Of a DNA stretch of 64,000 bases, positions 44,732 to 56,921 are shown one piece after another. The stretch comes from Patescibacteria group bacterium UBA5532 (GTDB lineage Bacteria > Patescibacteriota > Gracilibacteria > BD1-5 > UBA2023). Position 1 is the first letter of the stretch, and each line of letters begins with the position of its first letter. The notes under the pieces are model-generated. The model was not told the DNA's origin, made no database searches, and worked only from the letters and a program-made list of their open reading frames with translations. The stretch lies in assembly GCA_002426885.1 (NCBI GenBank), contig DINU01000018.1:1-64000 (forward strand), in the 5' to 3' direction. The translations under genes and the position numbers were made by a program.

Positions 44732-45310
44732 ATGTTCCGGACTCAGGCAATCATTTTACAAAAAAATATCATTCACCCGAAAAAAACACGTGTTATCCTC
44801 TTCACGCGTGAGTACGGGAAACTACATGTCTGGTATCGGCGCATGCCCCATGAGATCGGCGATACTGGTGCGATCCTGAATGTCGGGATCGACCGACGCG
44901 ATGGGATAAATTTTCTCTCGCATGCATCCGTGCATGCGACACTCATCCCACTTGAGCATACATATAATGAACTTATTCTCCTTCTTGAGCTCATCCGAGT
45001 TATGTCGTTGATCCTTCCCGATGGGATGGCGCAGGAACAGATTTTTGATGATTACGGAGAGATTTATAGCCGTATAGACGACGCGGAATGTCTGAAAAAA
45101 AATATTACGATTTTTCTCTTTCGTCTTCTGAAGATGACGGGTGTCCTGAATCCAGAACCATTCAGAAATCAGTCGCCTCTGAATGCGATCTACACCCACA
45201 TCGACCGAGTTCATATCCGCACTATTCTCGCTTCGGAGAAGCTATCACACGATCAGCTCGACGATATGAAGCGCTATGCTTTTTCTTCCCTCGCTTCTTA
45301 TATCGCATAA
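44732..45310 (+). CDS. recO: RecO-like DNA repair protein
   Basis: Encodes 192 residues and ends with TAA. The N-terminus FRTQAIILQKNIIHPKKTRVILFTREYGKLHVWYRRM follows the RecO OB-fold pattern (strand, loop, VILFTREYGKL). The helical C-terminal part has LIPLEHTYNELILLLELIRV and FLFRLLKMTGVLNPEPF, near the place where many RecO proteins carry zinc cysteines; none are present here. RecO loads RecA on SSB-coated DNA. It is short for RecO (usually 230-260), so confidence is moderate. It sits 30 bp after the large membrane protein and 3 bp before the prepilin peptidase gene. Confidence 0.65.
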   Translation: MFRTQAIILQKNIIHPKKTRVILFTREYGKLHVWYRRMPHEIGDTGAILNVGIDRRDGINFLSHASVHATLIPLEHTYNELILLLELIRVMSLILPDGMAQEQIFDDYGEIYSRIDDAECLKKNITIFLFRLLKMTGVLNPEPFRNQSPLNAIYTHIDRVHIRTILASEKLSHDQLDDMKRYAFSSLASYIA

Positions 45311-45313
45311 ATC

Positions 45314-46267
45314 ATGGAAATGCTCACCTTTACGATCATTGTATTCTTTCTTTTATGAACGATCTTTGGGAGTTTTGCGAGTGTCCTTATCACGCGAATC
45401 AGAGAGAAAAAATGAGGCATCCTAACTGGACGAAGCGAATGTCCCGTCTGTCATCACACACTCTCTGGACGAGAACTCGTTCCGCTTTTTTCCTATCTTT
45501 TTCAGCGCGGAAAATGCCATCATTGTAAGACAAAAATATCACTTCTCTACCCTGCCCTTGAGCTCCTTATGGGGATCGTATTCGCGTTTTTGGCGTATAT
45601 TCTCGAGATACACATGGTGATGAGTATGTATGCATGGTTTTTCTTGATATTCGTCGGTTTTATCATGGTATTTACTGCCATGTATGATATCCATTATATG
45701 GAGATCTCCGATATTATACTGATTCCTGCGATCGGATTCGTGTTACTTCTGCTGTTTATCGGATATTTCTTTCCGGAAATGGGACGAGAAATCTTCTGGT
45801 ATTTTCCAGAGGAAAATGTACTCACGCACGGACTGCTTGGTGCATTTTTCCTGTATAGTTTCTTCTATATACAGATCCTCCTGCCATGACTCTGATATGC
45901 GATCTCGAAGCGAAAATGGCATGTTGCGCGCGATGTCATCCTCTGGTATTTTCTCTTTCCGTTCTCGCTTCCGTTCCTGATGAAAGATGATGAAAATGAC
46001 GAAGACGATGAAATTCCATGATGGATCGGTGCATGAGATCTCAGAATTGCCCTCCTCATGGGACTTTCGCTCGGATTTTTCCTGAGCATCTGGGCATTGA
46101 TTTTTACCTATCTCTTCGGCGCGACACTCGGTGTCATACTCCTCCTCTGGAAGAGAAAACGTGGAATGCGAGTCCCATTCTGACCACTTTTACTCGTCGG
46201 ATGGTGCGGTGCATTTCTCATGATCGGGAATCCGGAAATAGTTGGACAGATATTCTGAAATCTGTAG
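45314..46267 (+). CDS. pilD: Type IV prepilin peptidase
   Basis: Encodes 317 residues and ends with TAG. The N-terminal methylase-type part begins GTIFGSFASVLITRI and has two CxxC pairs (ECPVCHH and KCHHCK), with a LYPALELLMG block after them. The peptidase part has one catalytic aspartate in YDIHYMEISDIILIP and the second in the IGAGDLRIALLMGL segment, matching GxGD (Gly before Asp is encoded around TGA). It cuts and methylates type IV prepilins in the membrane. An acidic insertion (KDDENDEDDE) precedes the second site. Its substrate may be the pilin-like protein at 48337. Confidence 0.93.
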
Positions 46268-46341
46268 AATATGATCGTGCTGGTGTTTTTACTCGACAAT
46301 AGAGGAAAAACGTATATATTATTTTTACTTTTGTTTTTCAT

Positions 46342-46875
46342 ATGTCAGACCAAGATAAAAAATTACAAGCGATAAAAGATCTCATCCAATCCTCACAGAA
46401 CTCGCTCGCGAGCGCACGGAAGATACTCGCGACGCTTGTGCAAGGCGGAAGTCAAGACGAGCAAGAATTTCTTCCGACTGGACTCATGAGCTACACAAGT
46501 GATGATAATAAGATCGTCGAGGGTGTGTTCACGGGTGATGGTATGCTCGGTGCTGATGGAAATATATATCCCGTCCCAGCGAATTATGCATCGAAGTCTC
46601 TCATCGTCCAGGGAAGCAAGCTCAAGGCGACGATCGATCAGAATGGGAAAATTATCTACAAGATTATCGAGGAGATTCCCTACGAAGTCCGTCATGGGAT
46701 CATCACAAAAAGTGGGGAAAAATATCAGATCACATCCGAAGAACGAACGTATAATGTCCTTCTTGCGGCGATTACATTTCATCATGTAGATATCGGAGAT
46801 CACGTGACAATCCGCGTCCCTATGGGGAAAATGGCGACTTTCGCAGTCATCGACACGGTCGTCCCGAAAGAATAA
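46342..46875 (+). CDS. Hypothetical soluble protein
   Basis: Encodes 177 residues and ends with TAA. It starts with a helical segment (KKLQAIKDLIQSSQNSLASARKIL) followed by a beta-rich body containing VFTGDGMLGADGNIYPVPANY, SLIVQGSKLKATIDQNGKIIYK and VRHGIITKSGEKYQI. There is no signal peptide. I recall no named family; the length and layout look like a conserved protein rather than a fragment. No TGA codon occurs. It lies between the pilus genes and an exported protein. Confidence 0.7.
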   Translation: MSDQDKKLQAIKDLIQSSQNSLASARKILATLVQGGSQDEQEFLPTGLMSYTSDDNKIVEGVFTGDGMLGADGNIYPVPANYASKSLIVQGSKLKATIDQNGKIIYKIIEEIPYEVRHGIITKSGEKYQITSEERTYNVLLAAITFHHVDIGDHVTIRVPMGKMATFAVIDTVVPKE

Positions 46876-46911
46876 TTTCCAAAAACACATTCATCTTTTA
46901 ATCTTATTTAT

Positions 46912-48327
46912 ATGCGCCAACATCGTTCGTCATCTGCTTCATATCATACTTCTGGCGGAAGTACACTTTTCTCATCTCCGAAATTCTGGATCACGGGAGT
47001 TCTCACGATTATCATCATCTGGTGGCTCTACTGACTTGCGACGAGCTCGACACCGACTGGAAATGCGACTGGACTCATCGTCAGTCTGAATGGCTCAGGC
47101 TCAGAGGTCACGATCACTGATACGAAGGGGAAAAGTACATCGATCGAGGCGCGGACTCCACTCGAGACGAATATCCAGAAGATCGCTGTAAAAAAAGGAG
47201 AATGACTTCTCTCGAGCACGAGTTTTACCCTTATTCTGAATACGAACGCTGAGATGCAGTATGATACAGCTGGAAGCAGTGGGATCGTATGGACGACTGG
47301 AAAATGATGGCTCGAGGCGAAAGACACGACCAATCTCGAACTTCGTAATATCACCGCGCGTGTCTACACCGGATCGACGGTACTGATCTCGCAGAGTACG
47401 ATCTCGAGTAATATCACTGTACTTGTCGGAAGTGCGATGGTAAAAGTAAAAGATTCCTCGACGACACTCTCTGCTGGAAATATGCTCACGATTCTGAATG
47501 GCGATATGAATAGCACGAGCCTCAGTGTGATCGATAAGATTCAGCCGATTGATGAAGTGACCCAGCAGGATTCATTTTTTATCAAGCATAAGTGAAATAT
47601 CACGATCTCGACAGATACAGAAAGTGGTACCGTGCTGAATAATACAAGCTCAGGAAGTACGACGCTCGGAAGTACCTCCGGGACGCTCCTGAGTACGAGT
47701 GAAAAATACATAGAGATATCGACTCCGACAGATGAATCGACCGTCAGTAGTGCGACGATCGATATCGCTGGAAAGATCCTCAATCCGGTCGTCACACGTG
47801 TCACGATCAATGATCAGGAAGCGACCGTCAGTCCGGTCGAGATGACATTTACACTCTCAGATTTTACGATCACAGACTCAGTGACGAATATCGTCTATAA
47901 GGCGTTCGACTCGCAGAAGAATCTTCTCCAGAAATCTGTCCTCACTGTCTATGCGAATACGAGCGCCATCACACAGACGACGCGCCCATCGGTCACGACA
48001 TATCCCGTCTCAGATGAGAACTTTAAGATTATCGCTCCGACAGAAAATCCATACAAGACGACAGAAGATGTCATCCAGATTCAGGGATCGGTCCCAGCAA
48101 ATCTCGTGAAGTACATCACGGTAAATAACTTCCGTCTGACGAAATTTATCCCCTACTCGACGACATGGTACTACTTCGCGAATAAAGAATATAATACGAT
48201 GAATGAAGGGATAAATGAATATACGATCCAGTACTTCGATATCAATGATGCACTCCTCTCGACTGGGAAATTTATCATCGTAAAAGAGACACAACAAGTA
48301 ACGACAGAAGAGCCTCTGCTTCAATAA
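46912..48327 (+). CDS. Exported Ser/Thr-rich protein with FecR-like domain
   Basis: Encodes 471 residues and ends with TAA. A single N-terminal membrane anchor (WITGVLTIIIIWWLYGL) is followed by a long, Ser/Thr-rich outer part. Residues of about 60-230 show the beta pattern of a FecR-like domain (TGKGWLEAK, ITVLVGSAMVKVKDSSTTLSAGNMLTI). Two beta-sandwich segments follow (YIEISTPTDESTVSSATIDIAGKI and FKIIAPTENPYKTTEDVIQIQG), each beginning like a bacterial Ig-type surface domain. I infer a surface protein. It precedes the pilin-like gene by 9 bp, so it may belong to the pilus system. Confidence 0.7.
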
Positions 48328-48336
48328 TTTCTTTCC

Positions 48337-48957
48337 ATGCCACGAAATATCCCACAAAGATTCTCATCTCGCACGGCTATGTCACTGATCGAAGTGATGG
48401 GGATGATCGTGATTATTTCTCTCGGGCTGATCTCGATCTGGCAGATCATCCATAATGGACAGAAACTCGCGACGAATACAGAAAATAGAATAAAAGCGAT
48501 CAATATCGCTCGAGAAGGGGTAGAAATCGCGACGAATATACGTGACACGAACTGGACAAAATTCTCGAGTGCAGCGCGACGAACGTGCTGGAATGTCGAT
48601 AACTATGATACGAACTGTATCGGAAACTCGAATCTCACGACTCGGCTGAGTGGCTCATATATCGGTATCATGAGTGGGACACTCTGGTATCTCGTAAACT
48701 CGAGTAACACTGGCGTCTATCTCGATGCGAATGGTCTCGCATATCAGTCGACTGGTTCTCTCTCACTTCCCTCCTGTACGAGTCAGGTCCTGACGGGATG
48801 TACGACTCGATTTTATAGGAGCATCCTCGTAAGCCCAGATGGCGATCCGACGACGACATCTGGTATGCTGATCACTTCGACGGTACAGTGGCAGGATGGA
48901 CAGACACACTCGATCTCTCTCGAGACGATGCTGATGAACTGGAGGGTAAATTTTTAA
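48337..48957 (+). CDS. Type IV pilin-like protein
   Basis: Encodes 206 residues and ends with TAA. The short basic leader ends RFSSRTA, followed by MSLIEVMGMIVIISLGLISI, a class III signal with the conserved Glu at +5 of the mature form, so prepilin peptidase would cut before the Met. The body has a helix (NRIKAINIAREGVEIATNIRD) typical of pilins, then a beta domain with three cysteine pairs (CWNVDNYDTNC, CTSQVLTGC). This looks like a minor pilin or pseudopilin. It lies two kb after the prepilin peptidase gene. Confidence 0.85.
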   Translation: MPRNIPQRFSSRTAMSLIEVMGMIVIISLGLISIWQIIHNGQKLATNTENRIKAINIAREGVEIATNIRDTNWTKFSSAARRTCWNVDNYDTNCIGNSNLTTRLSGSYIGIMSGTLWYLVNSSNTGVYLDANGLAYQSTGSLSLPSCTSQVLTGCTTRFYRSILVSPDGDPTTTSGMLITSTVQWQDGQTHSISLETMLMNWRVNF

Positions 48958-48964
48958 TCTCCCA

Positions 48965-49160
48965 CCCACGAACAAGAGTCCATATGACAGAATACGTCTT
49001 AATCTCGAGTTTTTCGCAATGAAAAAGAAAACAAGCCGAAGGTATGTTATTCCTGTGTAGGCAGGAATCTATTCCCGTGAATGAGTCTCAAACTCGAATT
49101 TCCGTACAGGAATTCTATGCTGAAGAAACTGGATTCCGGGATACGCCCAGAATGACAGAC
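48965..49160. repeat. Intergenic dispersed repeat, near-complete copy
   Basis: The gap of 347 bp has no gene. A near-complete copy runs from the 5' part near 49045 (tgtgtaggcaggaatctatt), through actcgaatttccgtac (49090), to the 3' part ctggattccgggat and agaatgacag (49129-49158). A partial copy lies near 48963-48990. Confidence 0.65.
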
Positions 49161-49304
49161 TCTGATGTCACTACCTCGATTTCTGAGCTATATCCAGCGT
49201 AAAATGATTTGGCGCTATTCGAGTAGATACTCATACGCCCGATCTTTTTCTCATTCTTGCCAAGACGAGAAAAATATGATACCATATGTGGGATCATTTT
49301 TCAT

Positions 49305-50753
49305 ATGGAAATCAAAAACTCTCTTCTTCCCTCTATCATCGCTGTCTGGATTATTAACTGTGTACTTGCGATCGGTATCACGATCCAGCAGGTGTGGATC
49401 CCTGCGATGAATGCCACCGATGATTATGCCGATATTCAGAGTAAGCCATTCGATGGCACGGTTATGCCAATCGCTTTCGTACCTGACTGGATGAATACAG
49501 AAAATCAGGATAAGGCAAAGATTTTTTCTGAGATTCCTATCCGTGACTTTATATCGACTCCTGTATATAATGCGATGCAGCTCCTCGATGCGAGCGGGAC
49601 CGATCGTGATACACTTCTCGCACGCTATACCTATATCGTCCCCTATATGGGGAGTTATCAGGGAAACTATATGGAACATGACGGAAGTCATCTTGCAGTC
49701 GATATCCGCGCGCCGATCGGGACACCAGTCCTCGCGATCGCGAATGGGATCGTCGTCAGGACAGTCGAGGCTGATAGCACTGGGAATAAGTTCGTCGTGA
49801 TACGTCATGATGGAGTCTTCTGGGGTGGAAAAATCCAGAGCCTCTACTCAGCATACGAGCACCTCTCAGAGATCGATATTCCGGAAGGTACTCGCGTAGG
49901 AAAATGAGATATGATCGGTCGCGTCGGGATCACTGGAATTACGACGACTCCACACCTTCACTTTCAGATCGATCGCGGGGAAGCACCATTTCATCCATAT
50001 TGGCCATTTACATCGCAGGATTTACGGAATGCTGGTGGACTCTCATTTTTCGATGGAATAAATTCTGGACTCGGAAAAGACGAAGCAGAAAAGTACACGA
50101 TCAATCCGATGGACTTCCTCCAGGCATACCTCGCCACCAATCCGACTCCTTCGATCGCTGTCACGACCGCTCAGCCAGTCGCCGCAAAGACTACGATCGC
50201 GAGCTCGATCGAGACCGTCACGCCAGTATGTGGAAAAAAACGATTTCCAGACGTCGATGAAAATACGATCTTCGGTCAGACAATGTACGCGATCACCGAT
50301 GCATCATGTCTCTTCCAGGGGCGAACAGCTTTCGATGCGCGAGAAAATATTTCGAAAAAAGAGGCACTTATGATCATAATGAAAAGCCTCGATATAAAGC
50401 CGATCCCATGAGGAAATAGCAATGTGCTCGATGTCACACTTGATGATCCATTTCAGGAGTATCTCGCACGAGCAGAGCAATTTTCTGTGATTCATGGGCT
50501 CTACTTCGCCCCAGAAGAAGCGATTACAAAAAAAGAATTTATCGATATGCTCGTCCTCCTGAAGAAAATCCCTCGTAACACTTCCCTGCTTCCGATCTTC
50601 CCAGATGTCGATGAAAATACAGAATATTTCCAGTCGATTCAGGATTATGGATATACCCTCTCGGTGAAATGAGGACGATTTTATCCTGATCTTGTCGTGA
50701 CGCGTGGTGTCGCAATCCAGCTCCTCATCGGAGCTGGTGTATGAGCGAAATAA
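49305..50753 (+). CDS. Secreted M23 peptidase with S-layer-like repeats
   Basis: Encodes 482 residues and ends with TAA. It has an N-terminal membrane anchor or signal ([19 protein letters not shown]). The M23 domain shows [17 protein letters not shown] with His/Asp zinc ligands, VIRHDG, and [10 protein letters not shown]. After a Thr/Ala-rich linker come two modules beginning RFPDVDENT and IFPDVDENT, as in S-layer homology domains that hold proteins to the wall polymer. I infer a surface-bound peptidoglycan endopeptidase. It is on the plus strand with the solute-binding protein gene 63 bp after it. Confidence 0.88.
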
Positions 50754-50816
50754 TGTGGATTTTTCTTTTTTTTCCGATACAATCAGGACGAAAAAATCCA
50801 TCCCTCAATTCTCCAT

Positions 50817-52226
50817 ATGTCCAATAAGAAACTTCTCTTTTTTATCTCGATCGGTGTTATTCTCATAGCATCGATTATTATTTTTCTGTTCATAAAGGGT
50901 GGAAGTACGAGTACGCCGACGGACACGACGAGCAGTCTGAAGATCTGGATCGTCGGGGATACGACTGATGGCTATGCTCCGATTATCGCATGATTTAAGA
51001 AAAAATATCCCGAGTATGCAAATTCTGATATTACATTCGAGAAGTCTTCGACATGGCGTGACTATCATAAGCTCGTCACGACGACACTTGCGAGCACAGA
51101 TGGTCCAGATATTCTGGTCGTTCCAGCTGGATGAGATGCTTTTCTGATGGGGAAAATAGAGCCACTTCCGGAGTGAGTCATCGACATGAATACATTCCTT
51201 CAGAAGTATACTTCTTTCTTCGTCGATGAGCTTCTGACAGAGACAGAAAGTAATGGAAAAACAGTCAGTGCCGTCTCTGGAATACCGATGGGATATGAGA
51301 CACTTGGACTCTACTATAATAAAAGTCTCATCCCGACACCGCCGACGACTTGGGACGAGCTCGACCGTATCATCACGGAAAATCAGAGTAATTTTCCTGC
51401 TTTTTGACTCGGACTCGGACCTCGCTATATTCCAGAAGCGAGTGATATTATTGCATTTCTCTCAGATGGCGCTCGCACTTTTACCGGACTCTCATCGAAG
51501 GGTGGAATGAATCGATACATGCAATACGCTGATGCCGGATGATCGAGCACGAGCTCCTTCATAGATGATCCGTATGGGACGAATGTCACGACTGCATCGA
51601 CGATCCGAGACTATGTCTCTTACATGGATGAGGCGAATGCGGAGCGAACAGTGTATGATCTCTTCATGGAGGGAAAACTCGGAGCTATCTTCGGATATCC
51701 AAGTACCGTGAGAAATCTCGAGCTCGCACAGAAACGCGCGGGGACAGATGCGACACGGGATATCATCCTGAGCGCGACGATGCCTCAGCTCTCGAACGAG
51801 AGTAAAAAACAGGGATATCTTGCTTCTTACTGGTATTTTGCAGTCTCATCGAAGACACAGAATCCAGTCATGGCAGGAAAATTTATGAATTATCTCACTA
51901 CAGAAGAAGCCGAGTCACTTTTTCTCGAGTCGTTCCCGAGTTATATCGCAGCACAGGTCTCATTTCAGTCTGCACAGGCAAATACGAAGCTCTCGACGAT
52001 ACTCCCGTATGTTTTACTCGGGAACTTTATCGCACCATGAGAGAAGACATATTCCTTCGATTATGGGATCAGGAGTGAGTTCGATAGTCTTCTACATGAA
52101 TACATGAGTCTCTCGAGTGGACAGTATACAGGGACAGAAATCATCCGGAAGATCGTCACATCGATCCAGTGTGAGATCGATCATCTCGCTGGAAAACGAC
52201 TCGAGGAGAGCTGTAGTAGTCTCTAG
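50817..52226 (+). CDS. Extracellular solute-binding protein
   Basis: Encodes 469 residues and ends with TAG. One N-terminal helix (LLFFISIGVILIASIIIFLF) anchors it. The rest follows the family 1 solute-binding pattern: LKIWIVGDTTDG, IIAGFKKKYPEY, DILVVPAGGDAF, IPMGYETLGLYYNKSLI, PPTTWDEL, GKLGAIFGYPSTV and ASYWYFAVSSKTQNP. Such proteins deliver sugars or similar small molecules to an ABC importer, but no importer permease genes are adjacent. The ligand is not predictable. A terminator follows directly. Confidence 0.85.
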
Positions 52227-52240
52227 GCACCATAATGAAG

Positions 52241-52268
52241 AAAAAAGATTCGGGACTGAATCTTTTTT
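52241..52268 (+). terminator. Rho-independent terminator
   Basis: An 11-bp inverted repeat (52241-52251 with 52258-52268) with a GGGACT loop and a seven-T run sits 15 bp after the solute-binding protein stop. Confidence 0.85.
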
Positions 52269-52299
52269 TATGTGTAAATCGAGAAAAAAGAAGGAATCC

Positions 52300-52531
52300 G
52301 AAGGTGTGTCTTCTCCTCGGGAAGGGGGGAATCTATACGGAAGAACAGATCGCGAAACCGAATCTTTCACAAGAATCGCACACAAGAATGAAGCCGAAAG
52401 AATGAACTCGAAGTCCCACCACCAAGTCGCACGAGCTCGAATCCATGTGTGTAAATGAACTTGAAATTCAAATCCCAGAAAAAAATGAATACCAAGAAAA
52501 CTGGATTCTGTGGTAAATCCAGAATGACAAT
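52300..52531. repeat. Intergenic dispersed repeat, two copies with hairpin end
   Basis: The 388-bp gap holds two copies: a 5' part near 52313-52345, another near 52424-52450 (cgcacgagctcgaatccatg), and the 3' hairpin element at 52502-52523 (CTGGATT pairing with AATCCAG) followed by agaatgaca. No gene is seen between 52269 and 52614. Confidence 0.65.
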
Positions 52532-52614
52532 GGTATGGCTCTACTCGGTCGTGAAACGAGAAAATAAAACTGACGTTTTATTTTTTTTCTCGTACGTACA
52601 GAGATCTCATTTTC

Positions 52615-52848
52615 CTAGGAATTATTTCTTTGTCGCTCTTCCTCCCTCACTTCTGCTCTCATCATCTCAATTCCCTCATCCCCATTTCTTCGCATTTCCG
52701 CGAGTCGCTCGGGAGTCAATCGAGGTAATAAGCGAGCATTAACACTTCCTCGTGTTGCTGTAGTAATACCATGTGTTCGAGGGAGATTCTCTTCTCTATA
52801 TCGGGGGGGCTTCTCCCCACAGGAGGTGAATATTTTGAATAAACTCAT
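52615..52848 (-). CDS. Small hypothetical protein
   Basis: Encodes 77 residues from the ATG at 52848 and ends with TAG. It begins MSLFKIFTSCGEK and is otherwise polar and Arg/Glu rich, with TRGSVNARLLPRLTPERLAEMRRNGDEG and a charged tail. There are no TGA codons. The GC-rich run ggggggcttctcccc lies in it. A TATATAAAA stretch about 20 bp upstream could be a promoter -10 region. No family recognised; existence of the gene is uncertain. Confidence 0.45.
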   Translation of the reverse strand: MSLFKIFTSCGEKPPRYREENLPRTHGITTATRGSVNARLLPRLTPERLAEMRRNGDEGIEMMRAEVREEERQRNNS

Positions 52849-52924
52849 AGATAAAAGAGAAAAAGGATAAAATTTTATATATTTAGAAAAGGAGATCAAT
52901 GTGGTAGCAAAAAAACAAGAAAAA

Positions 52925-53455
52925 TTACACACAATCAATCCAATATCTCACGATAATTTTCCCATCATGAGGGACTTCATTCTCGAGTATGCCCCCATTC
53001 TTGAGGATCGTCTTCATAGAAGCGATATTCTCCCTATCGCAGGTAATCAGTACTCGATCGATCCCGAGCTCCTTGCACTGCATGAGTCCGAGTGCAAGCA
53101 TCTCCGTAGCATAGCCCTTTCTTCTCTCAGATTTTCTGACATTATAGCCGATATGTCCACCGAAATGGAAGAGAAAATCGCTCAGTCTATGACGTATATC
53201 GATCATCCCGACGAGCCTTCCTTCATGAGAAATCACGAGAAACGTGCTCGCAGGTACCAATCCTGCCCGTACCGTCTCTTCATTAAGATTATCACACATC
53301 GCCCCATACCAGTCCTCGAAAGTATCTGCAGTATCCAATCCTGCAGCACCAGGTATAGTATCTTCATGCTCGAGAAATTCCCGCTTATAATCCATAATCA
53401 CATCCTTCCACTCTGGCGAGGGTGTGACAAGATGGATTCTTTCTTCTTTTTTCAT
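52925..53455 (-). CDS. GNAT-family acetyltransferase
   Basis: Encodes 176 residues and ends with TAA. It has the GNAT core: VGMIDIRHRLSDFLFHFGGHIGYNVRKSERRKGYATEML, with the acetyl-CoA loop R-R-K-G-Y-A, then LGIDRVLITCDRENIASMKTILKNGG and a final EVPHDGKIIVRYWI. Overall it is closest to the small protein-like acetyltransferases that start with a loosely conserved PSPEWKDVIMDYKREF segment. The substrate is unknown. The start at 53455 (MKKEER) is chosen over an earlier ATG at 53491. It lacks in-frame TGA. Confidence 0.85.
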   Translation of the reverse strand: MKKEERIHLVTPSPEWKDVIMDYKREFLEHEDTIPGAAGLDTADTFEDWYGAMCDNLNEETVRAGLVPASTFLVISHEGRLVGMIDIRHRLSDFLFHFGGHIGYNVRKSERRKGYATEMLALGLMQCKELGIDRVLITCDRENIASMKTILKNGGILENEVPHDGKIIVRYWIDCV

Positions 53456-53539
53456 ACCCGAAAGTATAGAGAAGTCATGAAAAAAGTCCATACAAAAACT
53501 GTTATGAATCCTTACAGAATCAAGAAAAACAAACTGAAT

Positions 53540-53642
53540 TTCGTATGCGAGAAGTTATACAGAAGAGTGACTCAGAAGTCGAATCTCTGTGACGGAATCC
53601 CATGCCAAGAAAACTGGATTCTGGGATAAATCCAGAGTGACA
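53540..53642. repeat. Intergenic dispersed repeat with hairpin end
   Basis: The 5' middle part (aagtcgaatctctgtgacggaatcccatgcc) is followed by the 3' hairpin element at 53614-53635, CTGGATT with AATCCAG around ctgggata, then gagtgacag. The rest of the gap to 53782 shows no gene. Confidence 0.65.
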
Positions 53643-53782
53643 GCGTACCCAGGAGAAAAGGATCATGCCCTATCTGAGAGATAGGGGCACAATTTTCCCA
53701 CTTTTCCATGCAGTGGTACCGATTGTTTCTTTGCTCTCGCGAGCACTCATTCGGGGGGGGGGAGTCAACAATCCGGAAAAAT

Positions 53783-55513
53783 CTAGAATCCAGACTGCAG
53801 GTCGAGCATCTGCTTATAGAATCAGTCTTTCGCTATGAGCGACTCATGTGTGCCGTGCTCGATCGTCTTCCCATCTTCTATGACGAAAATCGTATTCGCA
53901 TACTTCACTGTCTGGAGTCTATGCGCGATGATCAGCACCGTCCTATTCTGAAAAAGCTTCTGAAGCGCCTCTGATACTTTCAGCTCGCTCACGCTATCGA
54001 GTGCTGAAGTCGGCTCGTCGAGGATGATGATTTTCGGATCCTTCAGGAAAATCTTCGCAATTGCAAGGCGTTGCTTCTGTCCTCCAGAAAGTCGTACCCC
54101 GCGCTCACCGATCTCAGTATCGATCCCCTGTGCGAGCCCGAAGATAAATTCGCAATTCGACTGACGTATGACTTCCTGCAGTTTCTCATCAGAAATATCC
54201 CGATCATCGCAGGAATAGAGAAGATTTTCTCGGATCGTCCCGTCGAAGACACTCGGCTCCTGTGTCAGGTAGCCAATATCCCGATAGTATGTCTGGAGAG
54301 AAATATTCGCAATCTTCTGAGCGTCGACAAAGATTTCTCAGGAATCAGGACGGATGTATCCAGAGATCAGCTTTACGAGAGTGGTCTTTCCTCAGCCACT
54401 CGGTCAGACAAATGCCGTGATTTTCCCTCACTCGATCGAGAGCGAAAAATCCTCGAAGATTTTTTTATCTGCCCGGTATCCATATGAGATATTCTGAAGC
54501 TGGATATTACCATGCCCGTAGGAGAAGGGTTTTCCTTCTTCGTAGCCACGTATACACGGGGTCGAATCGAAGAAATCCCAGAGCCCCGTGATCTCGTGTG
54601 CATTCCTCGAGAAGTCTTTATAAAAAGCGACGAATCCGTTCATGCTCTTCTCAAAGTAGAGAAACACCGTCAAAAACATGACGACATACGGAAGTGATAC
54701 ATCTCATGCGAAGTACTGTACTCAGAGCATATACACGAGTACTGTCTTCGTGAGAAAGAGGCATATTTCCACGCTTCGATAGAGAACATTTCCCCAGACA
54801 TTATATGCACAGGTTGCAGAGATGGTCTGCTGAGTCAGCGCGCGCGTCTTCTCAAGTTCTTCCTCTATCCTCCCACTCTGAAGCATCTCGAATTTCGACA
54901 TGATCACTTTCGTGACGATACGCGATATTTCTTTCTTGAGCATGTGTCTGTCTTTTCGCGTTTCTCCCATCTTCTGATCGATATATTTGATAGCAAAGAG
55001 AAGGAGTCCGTAAAGTACGATAAATAGGACTCAGAGAAGAAAATGAATCCCAAATACAAAATAAAATGTCAGGATCAGTGCTGGAATAATCTCGACTCCA
55101 TTTCGGATAAAGTCATATAATCCATCGGTATGCGCCCCCACCCCCTGCTGGATCGTATGAGTAATTTTTCCTGTCCCTTCTCGCTCCACCGCAGTATTAT
55201 CGAGAAGTGTAAACCAGAAAAGGTATTTTCTGAGGAGTGCATTTTCCACACTTTCATCAAATTGCACCCAGCCATGGTTCATGATGAGTATCGCACCAAC
55301 CACAATTCATAAAAAAATCAGAAGATACACAAGAAGCATCGACTGGAGACCCTCGTACACCCCAGACTCGAGGACTGCGATGACATCTTTGACGAAGAAA
55401 ATCGATATAAAGCCCATAATCGACCAGAGGAAGAACTCGAGAGCGAGAATAAGAGTCGTGAGCTTGTATGCAGCAAGTGGCTCGAAAAAGCGACGAATAG
55501 TATGTAAATTCAT
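53783..55513 (-). CDS. ABC transporter, fused membrane and ATPase domains
   Basis: Encodes 576 residues and ends with TAG. The N-terminal 310 residues have six transmembrane helices of the exporter type. The ATPase domain follows: Walker A FVGPSGGGKTTLVKL (three glycines are TGA), Q-loop YLTQEPSVFDGTI, signature RLSGGQKQRLAIAK, Walker B IIILDEPTSALD and switch IIAHRL. It is a half-transporter that would work as a homodimer to export a lipid, peptide or drug across the membrane. No accessory genes adjoin it. Confidence 0.93.
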
Positions 55514-55531
55514 GATGCTACGAAGAAGAAA

Positions 55532-55568
55532 AATCCTCCTTTCTGAATGTGGAAAAGGAGGATTATAA
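55532..55568 (-). terminator. Terminator after enolase
   Basis: An 11-bp inverted repeat (55532-55542 with 55554-55564) is followed on the minus strand by a T-rich run. It lies 28 bp after the enolase stop and just before the ABC transporter start on the same strand, separating the two. Confidence 0.75.
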
Positions 55569-55591
55569 TGTACGGATAAATCCGAAAATAT

Positions 55592-56860
<1,269 letters not shown>

Positions 56861-56921
56861 TTAAAAAAACGGGGGAAGTATAGTGAGAAAGCGAGAAAAA
56901 CAAAGGGATTTTTCAGAAATA

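Noticed and set aside
8611..53642. CRISPR array from repeated intergenic motifs
   Set aside because: Copies are degenerate, widely scattered and without regular spacers, and no cas gene is present.
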